DNA from: Actinoplanes sp. NBC_00393
GTDB lineage: Bacteria > Actinomycetota > Actinomycetes > Mycobacteriales > Micromonosporaceae
Reading direction: 5' to 3'
DNA: 64,000 nucleotides
Assembly (NCBI RefSeq): GCF_036053395.1
Contig: NZ_CP107942.1
Span: forward strand, 1,144,501 to 1,208,500
This document shows, one piece after another, positions 60,222 to 64,000 of this stretch (positions within the stretch are counted from its first letter, which is position 1; each line of letters opens with the position of its first letter). A program made the position numbers and the translations under genes. Below the pieces are notes generated by a model that ran no database searches, was not told where the DNA came from, and was given only the letters and a program-made list of their open reading frames with translations.

Positions 60222-61352
60222 ATGTCCAAGATTCACCCCAGGGTCGAGGAGGCTGTCTCCACGCTGGACCTCAACCCGGTGACGCGGCGCCGACTGCTCT
60301 CCGGAACCGGCCTGGCCAGCGCGGCGCTGGCCGCGGGCGCCCTGTTGAGCGCCTGCTCCCAGCAGGAGGACAGCCCGACCGAGGGGGCCGGCAACTTCCC
60401 GTCCACCCCGAAATGGAAGTTCACCTTCGTCAACCACGTGACCACCAACCCGTTCTTCACCCCGACCCAGTACGGGATGGAGGACGCCGCCACCCTGCTC
60501 GGCATCGAGAAGCCGCAGTGGACCGGGTCGCAGAACTCGATCGTCGCTGAGATGGTCAACGCGACCAACACCGCGGTCAGCGCCAAGGTCGACGGGATCG
60601 CGATCGCGGTGGTCGACAAGGACGCGTTCAACGGCCCGGTCAACCAGGCACTGGACGCCGGCATCCCGGTGGTGTCGTACAACGCCGACGGGGCACGGGG
60701 AGACCCGGGCACGAACCGTCTGGCCTACATCGGGCAGGGTCTCTACGAGTCGGGGTACGCGCTGGGCCAGCGCGCACTCGAGCAGGTCGAGTCCGGTGAG
60801 GTCGTCGGGTTCATCGCCACCCCGGGCGCGCTCAACATCCAGCCGCGCATCGACGGCGCGCAGCAGGCGTTCAAGGACTCCGGCAAGGCGATCACCTTCA
60901 CCGCGGTCGCCACGAACGCCGACGTCACCCGCGGTCTGTCGATCATCGACGCGTACGCGCAGGGCCACCAGAACCTGGCCGGCATGCTCGCCGTCGACGC
61001 CGGCTCCACCTCGTCGGTGGGGCAGACCGTGAAGAAGTACGACATGCGGGCCAAGAGCCTGAAGGTGGCCGGTGGCTTCGACCTGATCCCGGAGACGCTG
61101 ACCGGCATCCAGGAGGGCAGCCTCGACTACACCATCGACCAGCAGCCGTACCTGCAGGGATTCCTGCCGGTGCTCGCCCTCTACATGTACAAACTGTCCG
61201 GCGGCCTGATAGCGCCCAGCGAGACGAACACCGGGCTGCTCTTCGTGACGAAGGACAACGTCGCCCCGTATCAGAGCACGAAGACCCGGTACCAGGGCTC
61301 GGCGACCGACCAGGTCCTCGTACCCCGCGAGGGTCCGATTCCCCATGGCTGA
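60222..61352 (+). CDS. Sugar ABC transporter binding lipoprotein (RbsB type)
   Basis: A 376-residue lipoprotein (twin Arg, TRRRLLSGTGLASAALAAGA and lipobox LLSAC) with a peripla_BP_4-type fold: KFTFVNHVTTNPFFTPTQYG, VDGIAIAVVDKDAFNGPVNQALDAGIPVVSYNADG, IDQQPYLQGFLPVLALYMY. ATG 60222 has GAGGTG upstream; a GTG at 60216 is a minor alternative. It lies 12 bp after the epimerase. Confidence 0.9.
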   Translation: MSKIHPRVEEAVSTLDLNPVTRRRLLSGTGLASAALAAGALLSACSQQEDSPTEGAGNFPSTPKWKFTFVNHVTTNPFFTPTQYGMEDAATLLGIEKPQWTGSQNSIVAEMVNATNTAVSAKVDGIAIAVVDKDAFNGPVNQALDAGIPVVSYNADGARGDPGTNRLAYIGQGLYESGYALGQRALEQVESGEVVGFIATPGALNIQPRIDGAQQAFKDSGKAITFTAVATNADVTRGLSIIDAYAQGHQNLAGMLAVDAGSTSSVGQTVKKYDMRAKSLKVAGGFDLIPETLTGIQEGSLDYTIDQQPYLQGFLPVLALYMYKLSGGLIAPSETNTGLLFVTKDNVAPYQSTKTRYQGSATDQVLVPREGPIPHG

Positions 61353-62373
61353 CCCGGCTGTGGCCGAGGTGAGGGCCGGCCGGCGCAGGCCGGCCCTCAC
61401 CGTGGGCCGTCGTGTCCTGGACGGTTTCCTGCGCCGCCGCGAGGCCAGCGTGCTGCTCGTCGCGCTCGGTCTGATGATCTACTTCCGGTGGGCCAGCCCG
61501 GTCTTCCTCACCCGCAACAATCTGGTGAACATCGCGCAGGCCACCGCACCGGTCGCGATCGTCGCGGTCGGCATCGTGCTGCTGCTGGTCAGCGGCGAGA
61601 TCGACCTGTCGGTCGGGATCGTGGCCGCGCTCGCGCCGTTCCTGCTGCACTTCGCGGTCGACTTCTACGACCAGCCGGTGCTGGTCGGGCTGCTCGCCGC
61701 GCTGCTGATCTCGGCCGGCATCGGCCTGTTCAACGGGTTGATCGTGACCAAGCTGCGAGTGCCGTCGTTCGTCACCACCCTGGGCACGTTCTTCGCGGTC
61801 CAGGGCATCCTGCTGATCACCTCGAAGGCGTACCCGGTGCCGATTCCGGAACCGGCCAAGGGCACCTGGCAGACCTGGCTCGGCGCCGGCCCGTGGGCGA
61901 GCATCAGCTGGGCGATCGTCATCGTGGCGATCTTCCACGTGGTCCTCACCCGCACCCGCTGGGGTCTGCACACGATCTCCGTCGGCGGCAACCCGATCGG
62001 TGCGACCGAGGCCGGCATCCGGGCCTCGCGCATCAAGATCGGAAACTTCATCATGACCAGTACGCTCGGCGGCTTCGTCGGCATCATGGAGGCCTTCCGG
62101 ATCAACACCATCGACCCCAACATCGGCGGGGGTACGACCCTCACCTTCTACGCCATCTCGGCGGCGGTCATCGGCGGCACCGCCCTGGCCGGCGGTTCCG
62201 GCACCATCGTCGGCGCGTTCCTCGGCGCCCTGGTCCTCGCCGAACTGCAGAACGGCTTCAACCTGATCGGCTACAGCGCCAACACCATCTACCTGATCCT
62301 CGGGCTGGCCATCCTCGTCTCGATGATCGCCAACCAGTACCTGTCACGACTACGCCGAGCCGGGAGGACGTGA
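61345..62373 (+). CDS. ABC sugar permease (RbsC/BPD_transp_2 type)
   Basis: A 342-residue permease with 8-10 helices (IVAVGIVLLLVSGEIDLSVGIVAAL; FNGLIVTKLRVPSFVTTLGT; FYAISAAVIGGTALAGGSG). The ribose/galactose importer motif GEIDLSVG is intact. It overlaps the binding-protein gene by 8 bp and the ATPase gene by 1 bp. Confidence 0.92.
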   Translation: MADPAVAEVRAGRRRPALTVGRRVLDGFLRRREASVLLVALGLMIYFRWASPVFLTRNNLVNIAQATAPVAIVAVGIVLLLVSGEIDLSVGIVAALAPFLLHFAVDFYDQPVLVGLLAALLISAGIGLFNGLIVTKLRVPSFVTTLGTFFAVQGILLITSKAYPVPIPEPAKGTWQTWLGAGPWASISWAIVIVAIFHVVLTRTRWGLHTISVGGNPIGATEAGIRASRIKIGNFIMTSTLGGFVGIMEAFRINTIDPNIGGGTTLTFYAISAAVIGGTALAGGSGTIVGAFLGALVLAELQNGFNLIGYSANTIYLILGLAILVSMIANQYLSRLRRAGRT

Positions 62374-63131
62374 TGGCCGACGACGCGCTGCGCGTGGTCA
62401 ACGTGGCGAAACGGTTCGGCGCCCTCACCGCGCTGCGCGACGTCAACCTGCACGTGGCGAAGGGCGAGGTGCTCGGCCTGATCGGCGACAACGGCGCCGG
62501 CAAGTCCACGTTGATGAAGATCATCTGCGGCTTCCACCGCCCCGACGCCGGCCGCATCCTCGTCGACGGCACGGAGGTGACGCTGCGCAGCGTGGACCAT
62601 GCCCGCTCGCTCGGCATCGACACCGTCTACCAGGACCTGGCGCTGGTCAACGAGCTGTCGGTCTATCACAACATGTTCCTCAACCGGGAGCTGGTGCGCT
62701 GGCCGCTGCTCAACAACCGCGCCATGCGCCGCCGCGCGGAAGAGCACCTGAAGGACATGGGCGTGAACCTGCCCGACGTCACGGTCGAGGTGGCGAAGCT
62801 GTCCGGCGGCCAGCGCCAGGCGATCGCGGTGGCCCGCTCGGTCTACTCAGACGCCCGCATCCTGCTGCTCGACGAGCCGTTGGCAGCGATGGGCGCCAAG
62901 GAGGGCACCCTGATCCTGGACCTGATCCGAGACCTGAAACAGCGCGGCGAAGTCTCGATCATCATCATCGCCCACAACTACGCCCAGGTCCTCGACGTCT
63001 GCGACCGCGTCAACCTGCTCCGGCACGGCGAGATCACCTTCGACAAGCGAGCCACCGAAACCTCCTTGGAGGAGCTGACCGAACTGGTCGTAGCCGAATA
63101 CCGGGCCTCCCGGCGCCGCCCCGGCCGCTAG
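62373..63131 (+). CDS. Single-domain ABC sugar ATPase
   Basis: A 252-residue ATPase: Walker A GDNGAGKST, signature KLSGGQRQAIAVARSV, Walker B ILLLDEPLAAMGAKE and H-loop IIIAHN. RbsA-type importers normally carry two ATPase domains in one chain; this one has only one (FrcA-like), so it should homodimerise. The start uses the A of the permease stop codon (TGATG). Confidence 0.9.
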   Translation: MADDALRVVNVAKRFGALTALRDVNLHVAKGEVLGLIGDNGAGKSTLMKIICGFHRPDAGRILVDGTEVTLRSVDHARSLGIDTVYQDLALVNELSVYHNMFLNRELVRWPLLNNRAMRRRAEEHLKDMGVNLPDVTVEVAKLSGGQRQAIAVARSVYSDARILLLDEPLAAMGAKEGTLILDLIRDLKQRGEVSIIIIAHNYAQVLDVCDRVNLLRHGEITFDKRATETSLEELTELVVAEYRASRRRPGR

Positions 63132-63862
63132 AGACCCTTCGGAATGGAGGTCTGGAGGCCGGTTCACCGCAACGGAGCGTGATGCGAGGCTCCAGCCGCA
63201 CGGCAGAGCCGTCACCACGGCTGCGCCGCTCCCGTCAGGTGCTGTGCCGGGCCCGGTCATGTGGTCCACATCCAGCGCTACGCAGCACGGCGCCGCGCCG
63301 TCATCCGGCCGGCAACTGCGCACCCTTCCCCAAGTCGAGGCAACACCGCTTTCCCAGGCCGGCCGCGGATCCACCCGCTGGGACCCGGCCGTGGGGCCAC
63401 CCGCTGGCGACCGACCCAGCCGTGGGGCCACCCGCTGGAACCCGGCCGCTGGACCACCCGGCGGGAGTGTCACGGCTACTCCGGCGATCCATAGGTTCCC
63501 GAAATGCCGGCACATCCGTAGTGGGTGTAGGCACACCCGCTGCGGGTGTGGCCGTTTGCACGGAGGTCTCCCGGGAGGCGGTACCCGCCGCGCGTGATGA
63601 TCTACCCGCCCGTGCGAGTCCGGCGGAATCCCGACCTGTGCGAGGGGCGACCAGGGCCGGGTCGAGGCGGCCTCCGGCCGGCGGCCGGAGCAGACAGGCG
63701 GCCGTGAGACCCCGACATCGACGATCTTTAATTGGCTGCTCGCCGTCCGTCCGCCCACGCTGCACCCCACCCAGCCGGTGCTCGGCCGGTGATTGCCGGA
63801 GAATGTAAGGGCTCGTCGAAGAACAAGCCGTTGCTTGGCGGATTTCGATGCGTTGATCTGTT
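63132..63862. other. Non-coding, repeat-rich region before the IS
   Basis: No convincing gene is present. It contains four imperfect copies of GGCCGTGGGGCCACCCGCTG-like units (63361-63464, spaced 27-30 bp), and a perfect 8-bp hairpin ACACCCGC-T-GCGGGTGT (63533-63549). The last ~60 bp (GGGCTCGTCGAAGAACAAGC near 63814) probably include the left end of the IS. Confidence 0.5.
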
Positions 63863-64000
63863 ATGGCGGTATCGGAGGAGGAACGGGGCAGGCTGGCAGC
63901 GAAGTTTGAGGTGATCTTGCCGCATCTGGACGAGCGGCAACGCCGGTTGCTGCTGGGTGCTGAGGCTCGGGTGCTGGGGCATGGCGGGATCCGGGCGGTA
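63863..64000 (+). CDS. ISAzo13-like transposase (N-terminal 46 codons; cut by window edge)
   Basis: ATG 63863 reads MAVSEEERGRLAAKFEVILP then HLDERQRRLLLGAEARVLGH and GGIRAV to the window end without a stop. The LDERQRRLLLGAEARxLGHGGIRAV text is the typical start of ISAzo13-family transposases. The catalytic domain and right end lie outside the window. Confidence 0.8.
   Translation, partial: MAVSEEERGRLAAKFEVILPHLDERQRRLLLGAEARVLGHGGIRAV

Noticed and set aside
1..64000. tRNA, rRNA, riboswitch, integrase or phage genes
   Set aside because: Looked for recognisable conserved stretches and found none; without a covariance search small RNAs could still be missed.

Overview
The window is very GC-rich DNA with GTG and TTG starts, strongly G/C-biased third codon positions, many short start/stop overlaps (ATGA, TGATG) and many TetR/LacI-type regulators. 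It also carries actinobacterial signatures: a SigE-type ECF sigma remnant, STAS plus HATPase anti-sigma pairs, an EspC/WXG-like type VII substrate and a PucR-type regulator. It reads as the chromosome of a soil actinomycete. The mix of plant-polysaccharide uptake, secreted enzymes and a trypsin/CHAT/Trypco2 operon suggests Micromonosporaceae, possibly Actinoplanes; the genus is inference only. No rRNA, tRNA, plasmid or prophage genes were seen. One IS transposase is cut by the right edge.

Layout. 1-5.9 kb: a saccharopine dehydrogenase-like gene running off the left edge, three TetR regulators (two with clear palindromic operators), an SGNH hydrolase, a broken sigma-factor locus, a Ppx/GppA phosphatase and a GNAT acetyltransferase. 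5.9-7.0 kb: repeat-filled non-coding DNA. 7.9-17.6 kb: a LacI regulator, a perfect 18-bp LacI-type operator, a sugar ABC importer (two permeases and a binding lipoprotein) and a secreted family-11 rhamnogalacturonan lyase, followed by a PhoD-like phosphatase and an F5/8C-domain protein. Together the first part looks like a pectin side-chain degradation and uptake locus. 18.2-21.4 kb: a large secreted subtilase. 21.5-26.6 kb: a three-gene operon, Trypco2 protein then trypsin-CHAT fusion then 955-residue helical-repeat protein. This is a probable conflict or immune-type system and the most interesting locus here.

26.7-38.9 kb: GH15 glucanase/trehalase-like enzyme, an Hsp70/actin-fold protein, an aminotransferase, a STAS/anti-sigma kinase pair, a two-gene WXG/EspC-like unit, acyl-CoA dehydrogenase, cis-prenyltransferase, a membrane-anchored trypsin and small membrane or DUF proteins. 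38.8-49.3 kb: a twice-deleted voltage-gated channel remnant, multicopper oxidase, XRE-cupin regulator beside an MFS exporter, a ThuA-like protein, a cyclase/ThDP-enzyme pair, a PucR-type regulator and an HSL-type esterase. 49.4-54.8 kb: a zinc-uptake locus (aztD, aztC, an AztD-like lipoprotein, aztB, divergent aztA) with two Zur-like palindromes.

54.8-63.1 kb: SDR and TetR remnants, an adenylyltransferase-like/methyltransferase fusion, a lipoprotein, a truncated FUSC protein, and an aldose-epimerase plus RbsC-type ABC operon. The right end is repeat-rich and finishes in the first 46 codons of an ISAzo13-like transposase.

Two themes recur. Several loci are internal-deletion remnants (3.0-3.7, 38.8-39.3, 54.8-55.3 and 58.3-58.8 kb). 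A family of related GC-rich hairpins, often in tandem, fills intergenic regions at 48.1, 49.4-49.7 and 56.9-57.6 kb, mostly at 3' ends of genes.
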